Positions 21,501 to 33,275 of a stretch of 64,000 nt of DNA are shown in pieces. How positions within the stretch are numbered: the first letter of the stretch is position 1; the number at the start of each line of letters is the position of its first letter. Below the pieces are notes generated by a model. It worked only from the letters and a program-made list of their open reading frames with translations, was not told the DNA's origin and made no database searches. The position numbers were made by a program, and so were the translations under genes. Source of the DNA: Lotus japonicus (lineage: Eukaryota > Streptophyta > Magnoliopsida > Fabales > Fabaceae); the NCBI RefSeq assembly GCF_012489685.1, contig NC_080042.1, positions 82,886,397 through 82,950,396 on the forward strand, written 5' to 3'.

Positions 21501-24500
21501 TCTACACAAAATCTCCATCCCCCATCTTTCTTTTTTACAAGAATAGCTGGGCTGCTGAAAGGACTAGTACTATGCCTAATTATTCCAGAATTCAGCATTT
21601 CTTTCACCAACTTCTCAATTTCATTCTTTTGATAGAAAGGGTACCTGTAAGGTCTGATGTTGGGAATGGAAGCTCCCTCTTGTAATTGAATAGCATGGTC
21701 AGTGGTCCTTCTTGGTGGTAGTCCCTTAGGCTCTTGGAACACTTCTGGATATTCTTCCAGAATTTTCCTCATTCCCTCTGGCACTTCAGCTTCTGTCTTT
21801 TCTTCTTCCTTCTGATACTCATAAGATAAGTAGTACCCCTCTGCTTCCTGCTGTTCAGTGATCTTAATTGATTTCCAATTAGCAGTCACCCTGCACACTG
21901 AGGGTTCCCCTTGCAGAACCATCTTCTGCCCTTGAGAAACCCATTGTATGATGAGTTCCTGGAAATTTGCTTCAATATTTCCCAGACTAGCAAGCCAGTC
22001 CATTCCCAGAACCACTTCTGTACCTCCCAATCCTAGTATAAAGAAGTGCTGCATAATGGGAATTCCTTGGACTTCTAGTTTCAAGTTCTTGCATACCCCA
22101 GAGTTCCTCTCCTTTGCCCCATTCCCCACTTCTACAACATATTCAGAGGTTGCAATGACTGGAATTTCTAGTTCAACTACAAGGTCTTGGGAGATGAAAT
22201 TGCTGGTTGCTCCACAATCTATTAAAATCAGAACTTCCCTATTTCCTATCTTCCCTTTCACTTTGAAGGATCGGTTGGAGGTTAACCCTTCCTTGCTGTT
22301 CAATGACAACTGGAGAACCTTCCCTTCCAGCACAAATTCCCCATCCTCAGCTTCCTCAAAAATCTCCTCTTCTTCCTCATCCTCCTCTACTTCCATCAGA
22401 ATGAGTTGGTAGTTTTTCATGGAGCAAATGTGTTCTTTCCCCCATTTGTCTCCACACTTAAAGCATAATCCCTTCCTGCTTCTCTCTTGGAGTTCAGTTT
22501 GGGTCAACCTCTGCCCTCCATTCCACTTCTTTTCTGGTTGTTTTCCTTCTGTGTCCTGATTACCAGTGCCTCCTTTGTTCTGGAGACTTTTCCCTTCATT
22601 GTCTTGATTTCCTGTACCCCCTTTGCTCTGGAAATTCACATAAGAGTTTGCAATTCTTCCCTTGCTGTCCCCTGTACTGGAATAATACCTTCCCCCAACA
22701 CCCCCTTTTTCCTTCCATCCCCTTTTGTCTTCCTCCTTAGGTTTGCCTCCTCTCATAGCTGTGTTTTTCTCTTCGAGCAACAACGCTCGATCCATTAATT
22801 CTGCTAGATCATCAGCAGGGTACAGCTTCATTTCAGCTTTGATTTCTTCTTGCAACCCGTTTAAGAATACTCCTTTCAGCACCTCTCTGTCAGCGTTCCT
22901 CATGGGCGCTGCTAGTAACTCAAAATTCTCCCTGTACTCCATAACGCTTCCTTTCTGTTTCACACTCAACAGAGGACCAAACGGGTTCTGGAGAAGTGCG
23001 GGTTGGAAACGGCGAAACAGAGCTTGTTTGAAAGGTTCCCAAGCTCGCTCTAATGTCTGCTCTTCCCACCACTGAAACCACCCAAGAGCACGATCCTCCA
23101 TGGCGATCATCACCATCTCGATCTTCTCCGCTTCCTCGACCCGGCTGAGTCGGAAAAACCGCTCAACCTTGGTGACCCACCCGTAAGCGTCGTTTCCATT
23201 GAACATCGGGATGTCCACTCGTCTTCCTGTGACGGCGCGCAAATGGCTCCGGTGGTGATAGTGCTCGTGGTGTTCTCTGCTGCGCGACGCTGTTCGCGAC
23301 CCGGTACGCGACCCGGTTCGTGACCCGTCATAAGTTCTCGCTGTTGAGACTGAGTTGTGCTCGCGTGAGCTCCTCCGATGCCGCGGGGTATTAGAACGCC
23401 CCCTGGTTCGCCGTCGGTCGCGACTCAGGAAGAGTCGCCGGAGTTCTTCAAACTGTTCGTGAGCCACCTCTTTCATCTCAGTAAGGGAACGCTCCAGATC
23501 ATCCACTCTTGATTCCATCGCACCGCGGGTCAGCACCATACAGCTCCCTTTTTTTTGGATCGGGAGCTCTGATACCAATGTTAGGTACCAGAAAACAGAG
23601 TAGGAAAATAGAGACTGAGTATACTAGATTAGCACTGAATCCTCTGGTATGAACCCAGAAGCAGTGTTTGCAGTAATACAAAGGAAAGCAAATGAAGAAG
23701 AAAATGAACAAGAGCAAATTCGAGAGTGCTCTATCTCTCCCAAGTCCTAGCCAATTTCTGCCTACTTCTCTCTCACTCTATACTAACATATATATCCTTA
23801 GCTAATAGTACTGGTCCCCTCCTTATCATTGAGAATCTGCCACCTCACCAGGTGGTGGTTATTTTGGGATCCTAAGCTTCTAGAATGTTGGCCTCCAGCT
23901 GTGGCTTGGGCCTCCTAGCATAGACGTTGCCAAACCTGGGCCTGGAGCTTGGGTTTGCAACAGAGACTTTTAGTCCCTTTTGTCATCTCCTGTCAGTTAA
24001 TTGAATACATAGCTTAGAAGACACCATGTAACCATTGCCACATATCCAAACCTATCCCACCTGGATTGGAATGTGGCAAGGTTTCACTCATGTGCAATAT
24101 CATGTTTTTATCTTCCTCTCCACTTTCAAACTTAAGTACCCAATTCTCTCTACTATCGAATGGTTCCACCCACCGCACCCTTATACCCAACATACAGTAG
24201 CCCTCAAGTGTCATCTTATTTTACGCCCTCGTCCTTCCTCCTACTTCTGCTGTTCATGAATGCAAGTATTCAATTTATGGCCTTTGGAGTGTTAAGAGAA
24301 TGGAATTGGATTTCTCTTATTTTGTCTGCAACTCATCCATGTTGGGAGAAAAGAAACTAATTGGTTTGTATGGGTTTGATCTTTGAATATTAAACAGCTT
24401 GAAGTCTCTTGTTCATACCCTAGCTGGAGATTACAGTACCGTTTGACTGGGCTTTGCTAATGCTAGACTGTGATCCGAAAAGGATAATGTTAGGTTTCGA

Positions 24501-27500
24501 ATATTGAACTATTGAACCCTGAACCTCTTGATGGTGGCTAAATCCATCATAGGTTTGGTCATTAAAGTGGCCTTTCACACACACATAGGGGGCGTTTGTT
24601 TCAAGCTTTGGAAAAGGACACCCAGGAATCTAATTTCCGAGAATATTAGGACAGGAATGTTATTACATGGCTCTTTAGAAAATGTGTTTGGTTAACAAGT
24701 TTAATTCCTTGGAATCTTTTTCATCAGAGTGGTAAAAAAAGTGGATTGGGTTCAAAAACAGTAGTCGCAATATTTAGAGGGGTCTAAACTATACTCAAGT
24801 CAAATATAAATTACTAGATCCCTTCAATCTCTCCTGTATTTTCTTGCTCAAGTAAATTTTTGAATCGCTGTTCTTTTGTGGTTTTTCTATAGACAGGAGC
24901 AATGAGGCTTGGGAGAGATGTGCTTGTTCTTACCCAGACTGCTAATTCAAGATCAATAGCATTTCTTTCACAATCATTGAATGAAGGCAAAGATGTAAGT
25001 TACCATGATATGTATTTTCTTTTCGTTACATGTTAGTATTGAGAAATGAGAGAAGAAAATAAACTGAAAAATTCTTTTATTATCTGAACTCTGAACAATT
25101 TTACAAATACATTTATATTGTTTTTGCTATAGCTTTGCTCAACCGTCTCAAACTGACTTCTAACTAACTAATAACTGTCAGTAACTGAATCATACTCCTT
25201 TCTCAAGCTTAACTGACAACTAAGCTGAGATAGGAGAGAAAAGTCAGACATGTTGAGTATAGCGAGTAGGTGAAAGAGGTTTGGTCACAGTATCAGCTAG
25301 CTGCATGTCTGGGGGATATGCTACACAATCAACCTCCTGTTGATCTTTTCTCAACAGAGAAAATGTCCAACTCCACAAGTTTTGTTCTAGACTGCAAAAC
25401 TAGATTTGTCATAGAGAACGGAAGGAGTTGTTCTCACAACCTTGGTTTCCTGAAATAAGGTTTGAATTTTTAGCATGTCAGCAAGAGCTCGAGCAAAGCT
25501 TTATGCCTAAGTGCTGCTGTAGGTCACTGTTAATGTTTAGGGACCACACAAAAAAAACAAATTAGGCCCGAAAAGATTTGTTTTTGGTCCTCTTTTCTGC
25601 CACCCATAGGTTTTTCAATTTTCATATCTTCTTTACAACCCTAAAATGACCTTGAACACTTGAAATATTTGTTTTGTTCTGCCCTTTCTCCTCCTCTGCT
25701 ATGTCCAAATTTCTCTTCTCTTTTTGAACTAGCAGGATGTCAAACATTTGGACCAACATCTACCCTCCTTTTTCTAAGTTATTGGCTTTTGCCCATTAGT
25801 CGCTTTTCCATGCCTTCTACCTCCTCTCAATGATTCTAATCTTAACTCCATTTTCTTGCTATCTATAAGTGTCACTACCAAGCATCCATGACTTCTAGAG
25901 GAAGCTCTTATATCAGTTGGATAGGAACTAGCACTAAGAAAGAAAGAGTGTTTATTGAAGTAATTTTTTTGAATATCTTGGATATTTGTGAGTCCGTAGT
26001 TTCAATTGAGTTTGAGTCAATCCTTTCCTCCATGAGTAATGATATATACACACCTCATTTTTAAAACACTTCATTTTCACCTCTTTTTGTTTCTATCTCT
26101 CTCCTCTTACCATCTATCACATCTCATACTTTCTCTCCCTTACTTTTTCTTTTCTTCCTATCTCTCTCATCATTCCACCTCACACACCTCAAAAGAGAGG
26201 TGTGTGAGTAACATTACTCTTTCCTCCATTTTCTTGCTATCTGTTTTGAGAGAGAATAATGAACCTAAAACTGATTTTGTTGTTATCTGAACTGTGAATG
26301 TGTTGAAAAAGAAAAAGAAGTTTATAGTGTGTCTTAGCAAAAGCTTAATCCCAACTTTCATAAAGTGACTTCTAACTTCCAGAAGCTGAACCTAACAACT
26401 TCTAGGACTTGCTGCACTTGATACAACTTAATCATGCATACTCCATTGTTCAGACATGAGAAATGATGGTTATGATATGATTTCTGCATTGTTTTTGGGT
26501 TCTAGTAGTTGTAATTACTAGTTGGACTATTGCTTGATATTCCCAGTGTTGATACTATTCCTTTATTTTTTATAATGATACGCCATTTAATTGTTTTAAT
26601 GCAGAATATCGAGATTCCCATAGTTAGTTACAGACGACAGGGACAACGTATGGAAGTTGATACTGATGTTCAATCAGAAGCTCTTTCAAAGTCCAATTTG
26701 AAAGCTATTAAGGAATATTCACCGTTTGACAAGTACCTAATTGGTGAAAAGACAGCTTTGTTTAGCGGTGGTTCGGGAACGCAAATATATATATGGAACT
26801 TGGACCGATGGGGGTCAGAATATTGTCTTCAGTGGCAAAATGGTTTGAAAGGTGGAAGTTCATTCCACCAAGGTGACATTCTAATCCGCAGCAGAAGAAG
26901 TCGCTCTCGTCCAGGGCAAATTAATCAAAAGGTTGGGCATCTCTTTCTTTTAAGTTTATTGTCAGTTGAACTATGCTGCAATTTCATGCTTCCTATGGTC
27001 TTCAGGTTCCATTGGATTACTCACTGCGAGCTTATTTAGAAGTCATCTTCTTAGTTCCACGAATGAAGATGAGTGTTCAAGGGACACTGGTAATTGCATT
27101 CTCGTATTTTAAGTAGTTCTGGGAGGGTGATGATTGTTCTATTTTTCTCTTGCACGTTATCAATCTTTGTTCATTTTGTCTTTGTTCAGGTTAAAAGTCG
27201 TCCACTGGCAAATTTCCTGACTAAAACTGTTATCGAAACTGGTATAATCTTGGGAAGGCCTGTTGAATTAACTCTAGGGTTCAGTCAATTAGAATGGGAG
27301 CAAGCAAGCTGTGGAATATTTTTGTACTGGCATGGTCGCTTAATTGAGGTAAGGATTTACTCTCTGGTTCAGATCTAACCATTTGGGTTAGGGGGTGAGT
27401 GGCATCCATCTTTTAAACACTAGTATGTAGCATAGCCTTGCATCAGGACGTGAATTTCCATATCTCCTGTTTGCTACTGTTGGTTTCAAACCATTCAAAT

Positions 27501-30500
27501 GGCATCAGGAGATCTTGGATTTGTGGGTATTGTTTGTCCCTAATTTTGAAAGATTACAAATATGGCCTCGAAGATACTGGGTGAGTTACATACTGCTGTG
27601 AAAATGATGGATGTACCTAATTGCCCCTTGATGAGCTTTAATACCTTGACGTTCATCAATTCTCTGTGCATTATTCTGCAGGAAATCTGCACTGGTTGGG
27701 ATTTAGTTTTTATCTGAATACCTGCCTTTAGTTTCTGGAAACTAATTTTCTCTTTAGCTTTGTATTATTGATGGAAATGAAAAATAATATCTAAGAACTT
27801 CTTTTCCCCCCTGAATGACAGAATAATGCAGCTCTGAGATAGATGTTCTTATGTTAGTCAATATTTCCTACTCCTTCCTGCTGATAAGACCGAATCAAAG
27901 GTTTTGATGTGGAAATTTCCTACTCCCACCTGTTTATTGTATGTGGCCAACCTCGTAACCACATTTTATTCGTTTAGATCAAAAAAATGTCTTCTGCACG
28001 AGGCCCACGTGCTTTCCCCTTGTCTACTACATTTCTATTACACCAAACTGGCACAATTTGCAATGTCTGGCCATGTTCTTTACCTTCAGCATGTCCGAGT
28101 CGCTACCAAAAATAGGGTTAGGGCTGAATCATTATAAATTTGTGACATCTAGTATTTCTGGATCATTACAATGAGAAATCCTGTTTTGCAACTTCCTTGT
28201 TCGATGTTGTATGCGGATTTCCTCGCTCAGTGAATTACCTATGTACTTTATATTTTAGTAATCATGAGGAGACTGCCTTGTTTGAACATGGATTTGTATA
28301 TAAGGAACTTCTAGCTTCATGATTGGGTTGACTGCGCGCATCTTAAATTCTTAACTTGTAGATTTCGCATAAGAAAGCTTATTTTTGTCTACTTTTTTGT
28401 AGGCTTACAAAAGAGTTGGTGGCATGATTCATAGTGCAGATGTGGGACGGGGTGTAATTGGTGTCGTAGATGTGTCCAACTTAATGGTATGTACTTTCTG
28501 ATTGCATTTCCTTTGGGTAATATATTTATTTGACATTAATTAACCTGTACTTTAACCATTTGAAACCTTTGTGGAAACAAAGTTCTTGAATGCTTGCAAA
28601 ATGTCACTAACTTTAGTGCTTTACACATTTAATTGTATGCTTGTACAATCTGCCAGATTGATTTGCATACTTGTCCTGATTTTAGTGAGGTGCACTGTGT
28701 AAGTATTTGATTAAATTTGAAATTTGTGACAAAAGAGACGGTAAAATGGCATTTTTTGTTAGAGTAATTACTTTCGTAATCCATATTAGTATTGGCTTAC
28801 CAGTTACCACAAATCGTTGAAACTTGAGAAGAAATACTTTGTGCTTGAATAGATTTTTTTATATTTCCTTTTATTTTAAATTTGATTTATATGCTTATAC
28901 ATTCTGCTTAATTTTCTAAATTATCCTATACGAGCTGGAGTTATTTGCTATGTAACTTCTAAAGGTTTTATATATAAATAAAACTGTCTATAATTCTTTT
29001 AAGCATGGAATCATTCATTTTTCTTTACGACATATGAACTTCTGTACTTTTTACTTCCTGGCATAGGATGAGCAGGATGGTCGTGTGTGGGTGCATAATA
29101 ACAAACAGGGATTCCAAGATTGTCAATCGTATGCATCTCTTGAGGAGTGGCTTGGTAGAAGAGCAGATCAATATTGGGACAAGAATTTTGATTCACTTGA
29201 GTTGGTAAAGCACTTCTGTAATATTTTTCATAGTAACAGTTCGTTGTCAAATTCTTGTTATTCCTTAAACCTAAAAGCAAAGTATTTCTTAGCTCTCCGT
29301 GTGGGACAGCTTTCCAAGTACGAGAGATTGTTTCAAATAATTGAATTTGGTAACTGTAACGAAATTCAAGTTATGAATGGTTAATATCCACTTATAAAAT
29401 GTGTTGCAAGGCTGATGCTTACTTTGGTCTCTCTGCATAAGATATGGATCTCAACATTGTTATGTTTGATTAAACATGATTTTAAATGAATGATGAATGA
29501 GTTGAACTTTCTTTTTCACGTGACAAATATCATATCAGAATTCCCTTCTCGTGTAGATCTTCCTTTTCTGGGGATGTGTGCTGAACTTCACTTCAATTTC
29601 TTTCGCAGGACAAAGGTAATTGTGTCTACAAACCCGATTGCGAATGGGTCCAGTGTGACAAGTGCAGAAAGTGGAGAATATTGCCTCCTGATTTCGACAG
29701 CATGAGCTTACCTACTCAATGGTATGCTAATAGCTATTTTACAATCATATATCTGCTTGACTAACTTATGATTATTTCTTCATTGCTAGTCTGTGTTAAG
29801 GAGGAGTGCTTATAATGTTATAGTGAAATACGAAGTCTTGTTTCTAAAGTCACATGTTTAAAACAAAAAAATGATCTGTGAAATCAATAATTGCAATTGA
29901 TAATGGACCTGTGGACAGAATACACTCTCATTTGATTGTTTAATTTACTGAAATTTGGTGTACAATGTAATCATGTTAATATTATGATTCAACTGATTGC
30001 TAATTTTTTTACTGACTTCCTAATGGTTTAACAATTTATTCGTCAAATCATAAAAACTAATGAAAACACATTTTGTTGCATTCACATCAGGAGATGCATG
30101 AGATGAGAGATAACTCTTAGCTACAGAAAAATATCTTTAAAATCTTAAAAAAAAGATGATATTTTAATGTGTACAAAACTACAAATTAGATTTAAGTTTA
30201 ATAAAGAAATAGATAATAGAAACAAAAGTGTTTTCTAACCGGGTAGGGAAATAATGGAATAGATAATTGAAAAATTCACATTTATGAACGTGCCACAAAA
30301 TAATGTATTGGTGTATATATTGTGTTTATTTATTTTGAACTCTTGCAAAATTAGGTTCTGTTATATGGAGCCTTTCAAAGGTAAATGTGCAGATGTTGAA
30401 CAAAAGCAGAAGCCTGGCATAGTCGTCGTTTCCACAAAGCGATCTACAGATGATTGCGTGCTGAAAGATTCTGATAGTACAATGATTGAAGCTGATACGG

Positions 30501-31379
30501 ATGCTTCTGGATCAGGTTAGACATGAGATCAGTTGACTACTAACTTGGCACAATATTTTTATTTTCAAAAAAATTACTTAAATTAAAATCTTAATATCTT
30601 GGATGATGGTGTGCCTTTCAAATGCTTAGCATGCTCCTTGCAGAAGAGTCAACTTGAATTATGGAGGACAAACCATAGCCCATGACTATGAAAGTCAATT
30701 TAGTAGAATTGGGGTGGTGGCAAGATTTCATTTTTGGAGTAGTTATCATATGCTTTGATTATGGTCCTGAAACATTTTGCGTTTGGGTGGGGCATTTTAT
30801 ATGGAATCAAAGAAGTGTTTGTGTTTGTACCTGGTCGATTGTAGGTTAGGTTTTCAAATCAACTTGAACGAAAAGTTACCACTTACAATGAATGGAGAGA
30901 ACGTGTTCTTCTTATTGTGATGTCTGCACCCTGATATATGTAAACTAACTGCACCCTGATATATATAAACTAACTGTTGATTATGATTATGATTCAGATT
31001 TATAGAGTTGATTGATTAGTTGATACTTGATAGTTTCCTTCTTTGGCATATCATAATACCTAAACTTTAGGGATCGATTTAGGATTGATTTCTTCCATTT
31101 TGTAAATATTGTACAAATCATCTTGAGAAATATACCGAGAATTATCTTAACGCCCTTTTTATTATAACTTTTCAATATTTGGCCAGTATTATCTTAGCAT
31201 TTCAGAGTATTGCATTGCTTCGGTTTCATTTTTAATTCTTGCTATATTCTCAACTTGTAGATGAAAAATTGGCCAAAGCTGAGGATTTCAAATCTACAAA
31301 CTTAAAGCGGTTGAAAAGGGGACTTCCAAGATATGAGGATGCCAGATCCCCGTCTTCAACAAAGCCGAGAAAGGGATAA
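15544..31379 (+). CDS. MORC-family GHKL ATPase with CW-type zinc finger
   Basis: Coding exons: 15544-15620, 15748-15901, 16369-16507, 16868-17168, 17864-18047, 24893-24994, 26605-26931, 27006-27089, 27190-27348, 28403-28486, 29067-29204, 29609-29721, 30355-30515 and 31261-31379. All have GT-AG borders and sum to 2142 nt (713 aa). The GHKL ATPase shows ELVDNSRDAKA (residues 212-222, catalytic Glu and Mg-binding Asn), IDDGQGM (247-253) and GRFGVGFK (278-285), followed by TGAMRLG. The S5-like transducer follows. A CW zinc finger spans about residues 593-634 (WVQCDKCRKWR, then WFCYMEPF and GKC), expected to read histone H3 tails. The tail is short and basic (KRLKRG), with no coiled coil. Plant MORCs act in nuclear gene and transposon silencing. 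The start codon follows a leader intron and could lie further upstream. Confidence 0.88.
18570..18953 (-). repeat. Ty3/Gypsy 3' LTR
   Basis: 384 bp, begins TGTTAGGTACC and ends GCAACA. The gag-pol frame terminates inside it. One mismatch to the partner LTR, in the CT-rich run. Confidence 0.95.
18863..23578 (-). CDS. Ty3/Gypsy gag-pol polyprotein with chromodomain
   Basis: 1571 codons, uninterrupted. The true start is probably the Met of MVLTRGAMESR, about 14 codons in. Domains in order: retrotransposon gag (about 120-260), zinc knuckle CFKCGDKWGKEHIC (about 370), retropepsin with LIDCGATSNFI (about 450), reverse transcriptase with FCVDYRALNK, YLVLPFGLTNAPSTFQ and the active-site VFFDDILIYS, RNase H with LETDASGKGLGAVL, integrase H2C2 finger, catalytic MDFIGGLP / VSDRDRVF / AYHPQTDGQTE, and a C-terminal chromodomain (LIRWKDLPTFEDSWED). 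RT before integrase plus a chromodomain defines a chromovirus, a group that targets heterochromatic marks. The frame ends within the 3' LTR. Every catalytic residue I looked for is present. Confidence 0.95.
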   Translation of the reverse strand: MVSELPIQKKGSCMVLTRGAMESRVDDLERSLTEMKEVAHEQFEELRRLFLSRDRRRTRGRSNTPRHRRSSREHNSVSTARTYDGSRTGSRTGSRTASRSREHHEHYHHRSHLRAVTGRRVDIPMFNGNDAYGWVTKVERFFRLSRVEEAEKIEMVMIAMEDRALGWFQWWEEQTLERAWEPFKQALFRRFQPALLQNPFGPLLSVKQKGSVMEYRENFELLAAPMRNADREVLKGVFLNGLQEEIKAEMKLYPADDLAELMDRALLLEEKNTAMRGGKPKEEDKRGWKEKGGVGGRYYSSTGDSKGRIANSYVNFQSKGGTGNQDNEGKSLQNKGGTGNQDTEGKQPEKKWNGGQRLTQTELQERSRKGLCFKCGDKWGKEHICSMKNYQLILMEVEEDEEEEEIFEEAEDGEFVLEGKVLQLSLNSKEGLTSNRSFKVKGKIGNREVLILIDCGATSNFISQDLVVELEIPVIATSEYVVEVGNGAKERNSGVCKNLKLEVQGIPIMQHFFILGLGGTEVVLGMDWLASLGNIEANFQELIIQWVSQGQKMVLQGEPSVCRVTANWKSIKITEQQEAEGYYLSYEYQKEEEKTEAEVPEGMRKILEEYPEVFQEPKGLPPRRTTDHAIQLQEGASIPNIRPYRYPFYQKNEIEKLVKEMLNSGIIRHSTSPFSSPAILVKKKDGGWRFCVDYRALNKATIPDKFPIPIIDELLDEIGAAVVFSKLDLKSGYHQIRMKEEDIPKTAFRTHEGHYEYLVLPFGLTNAPSTFQALMNQVLRPYLRKFVLVFFDDILIYSKNEELHKDHLRIVLQVLKENNLVANQKKCSFGQPEIIYLGHVISQAGVAADPSKIKDMLDWPIPKEVKGLRGFLGLTGYYRRFVKNYSKLAQPLNQLLKKNSFQWTEGATQAFVKLKEVMTTVPVLVPPNFDKLFILETDASGKGLGAVLMQEGRPVAYMSKTLSDRAQAKSVYERELMAVVLAVQKWRHYLLGSKFVIHTDQRSLRFLADQRIMGEEQQKWMSKLMGYDFEIKYKPGIENKAADALSRKLQFSAISSVQCAEWADLEAEILEDERYRKVLQELATQGNSAVGYQLKRGRLLYKDRIVLPKGSTKILTVLKEFHDTALGGHAGIFRTYKRISALFYWEGMKLDIQNYVQKCEVCQRNKYEALNPAGFLQPLPIPSQGWTDISMDFIGGLPKAMGKDTILVVVDRFTKYAHFIALSHPYNAKEIAEVFIKEVVRLHGFPTSIVSDRDRVFLSTFWSEMFKLAGTKLKFSSAYHPQTDGQTEVVNRCVETYLRCVTGSKPKQWPKWLSWAEFWYNTNYHSAIKTTPFKALYGREPPVIFKGNDSLTSVDEVEKLTAERNLILEELKSNLEKAQNRMRQQANKHRRDVQYEVGDLVYLKIQPYKLKSLAKRSNQKLSPRYYGPYPIIAKINPAAYKLQLPEGSQVHPVFHISLLKKAVNAGVQSQPLPAALTEEWELKVEPEAIMDTRENRDGDLEVLIRWKDLPTFEDSWEDFSKLLDQFPNHQLEDKLNLQGGRDVANPSSRPRFGNVYARRPKPQLEANILEA
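23579..23962 (-). repeat. Ty3/Gypsy 5' LTR
   Basis: 384 bp partner of 18570-18953. On the minus strand it is followed directly by the primer binding site. Confidence 0.95.
24985..25460 (-). mobile_element. Copia 3'-end remnant in MORC intron 6
   Basis: On the minus strand around 25355-25265 the translation reads DCVAYPPDMQLADTVTKPL, the conserved C-terminal tail of Copia RNase H (QLAD-x-x-TK-x-L). AT-rich sequence resembling the 3' non-coding part or LTR follows down to about 25000. Reverse transcriptase and the other end are not recognisable. This is an old truncated insertion, antisense to the gene. Confidence 0.6.
26039..26214. mobile_element. MITE with TA target duplication, copy A
   Basis: 176-bp non-coding element with imperfect terminal inverted repeats (left ATGATATATACACACCTC; the right end complements ATGTTACTCACACACCTC). 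TA lies on both sides (26037-26038, 26215-26216). A second family member lies at 54060-54232 in the opposite orientation with the same TA flanks. The 2-bp TA duplication points to a Tc1/mariner-type source. It sits in the intron before the exon starting at 26605. Confidence 0.78.
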
Positions 31380-31980
31380 CTGCACAGATAAAATAGGCAT
31401 TCCAGTATTGCCACAAGAACGATCATCTTTTTTTTTTGAAGGGCAGAGAAATCTTCACATTATTTTGTTCAGTTGGAAGGTATCAATCAAAATATCAAAC
31501 ATTTTGCTCAAGTTAATATTCAGTCTGGCATGATAATAGACTGTAAAATGTTGTCCATGCTGCCCAAGTTCAGGTAAAGTCTGAAATCTTTTGTAGCCTA
31601 AGGTTGCATTAATTTGTCTTCCTCTGATATATTCTCATAGCCTCCATTCGAACCTTTTTATTTGTGTTCAATTCTGTTTCTAAAGTTATGTAAGCATATC
31701 ATATCATCATTTTATGTCTCTCGCAGGTATAAAAGATGCGGTGGAGCTCACGGAGGTGTTTGGTGGAACATATTTTTTGTCACGCTGATGCATGATTGTG
31801 TGCCTGTGTCATGTTGCTACTTTTATACATTACATGGTTGCTGATGAAATCCTTGAGACAACCGTTAAGAGATTTTGGTACACAATGTTGTTAATATACT
31901 TGCCGGTTTTTGTATATATAATCAGTAGTAATCAAAATTTGGTTTCTCCCACTCATGAAAATGTATTTACGTCTTGAGAC
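31380..31980 (+). other. Probable 3' UTR of the MORC-like gene
   Basis: Sequence after the stop has no continuing coding frame and contains an intron-like acceptor (CTCTCGCAG, ending about 31726). The transcript probably runs to around 31975. The exact polyadenylation site is not determined. Confidence 0.45.
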
Positions 31981-33275
31981 CATTACTATTTTGGGTTTTG
32001 CCGTTTTACTATAAAGTTGTCAATTTAAAAAATTAACAGGCGCGGCCTCAGGTCCACTCTGCACCATTCACCAACACCAGTGGTACTTAGCATTCTCCAT
32101 CATCACAGCCGCCATGTTGTGTGGCACACTCCACCACCGCTAAGTGATCTCCGCCACTACTACTACTACCCTTTATTAGAGTTCCACTTCCAAGTATTTT
32201 ATGTTCTTTCATTGCGGATAAACCTATATCCTGGGAATGCTTTTTTCAGAAAAAGAATGTTATTTGTTACAAGGTCAAGAACGGAAGTAGAAAATCAGAC
32301 TATGACATCAATTAACTAGTCTAGCTCAAATAATTACTTCATGAACTAATATTTAGGGGATACTACGTATATGACATTCATTTTTCGATAATTAATCAGA
32401 AATCTTTTTCACTTTAATTATAGAAAATTATTATGTTTTCACAGAAAATGTTTTAACAGAAAACATGACTGTTGGCTTAGCACTTTTGTTAAGCATTAGT
32501 CCAAATGATTTATAAGCAAATGTTTTCACCAATTCATTGATAGACCCTTAAATAAGTTACAAATGTAATAAGTTTGGTGCATATGAGTTATAACCATGGA
32601 TTGGGGGACTTAGATGGTGTTGCTGGCATCAGAGGCTTGCGCTTCAATAAGGGGTTGTTTTGTGTCTACACGCTGAAATGTTGTCTTCGATGGGGGAAGG
32701 TGCTGCATGCATTAGAGGCTTGCGTCTCGAATGAGAGCCTTACGTGTCCGCAAGTAGAATAAGGGTAACACTTGCATTAAAAAAACAAAAACTAGTTTCT
32801 CATAAGATACGTCTCATCTATACAAAAAGATCTGCTTAATCCATGAGTAACTTTGTAAAAGTTACTTTGTTTAGTTACTTTTCATAGGATATGAATTTAA
32901 TAAATATAATCATTGAATTATGCAATATAATTGTGATGGCTATGCATACAAAATTTTGGGTTATAGTTGATATTGACTTACTTTCAAGACAAATATTATC
33001 TTTTTTTTGAAAGTCAAGACAAATATTATCTATCATAATGAAATTGTCTAATGAAGTATCCAATGATTTTAAAATATTATGAAATTTTGTATGCTTAATC
33101 TACTCATTTAAAAGTTTTAATTCCTAAGGTCAGGGTTCAAATCTTACTGGTATCTAAAAAGTTTTAATTCAAAGGTAGTATTTGTCAAATTCATATTATG
33201 TAAAAACTTAGTGAGAGATGTAACTTTAATTAGAGTTACTCCTAGTTTAATTTGACCCCTCCATTATGATAAATA
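31981..33275. other. Intergenic, no gene recognised
   Basis: AT-rich with short open frames lacking domain similarity. A 20-bp direct repeat (TCAAGACAAATATTATCT core) occurs at about 32984 and 33014. A GC-richer patch at 32040-32170 and one at 32600-32760 resemble decayed LTR-like or exon-like sequence but cannot be assigned. Confidence 0.35.

Larger units (their letters stand above)
18565..23967 (-). mobile_element. Full-length Ty3/Gypsy chromovirus in MORC intron 5
   Basis: Two 384-bp LTRs (18570-18953 and 23579-23962, TG...CA) differ at one position that I can find. They are flanked by the 5-bp target duplication GAGAC (18565-18569 and 23963-23967). On the minus strand a tRNA-Met-type primer site (TTGGTATCAGAGC, 23566-23578) follows the 5' LTR, and a purine tract (18954-18966) precedes the 3' LTR. 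The single large gag-pol frame is intact. One LTR difference in 384 bp implies a very recent insertion. It lies antisense to the host gene and enlarges that intron to about 6.8 kb. Confidence 0.96.

Noticed and set aside
24590..24740. GGGGGCGTTTGTTTCA motif suggesting a further MITE in MORC intron 5
   Set aside because: Only one end is recognisable; no matching inverted end or target duplication was found.
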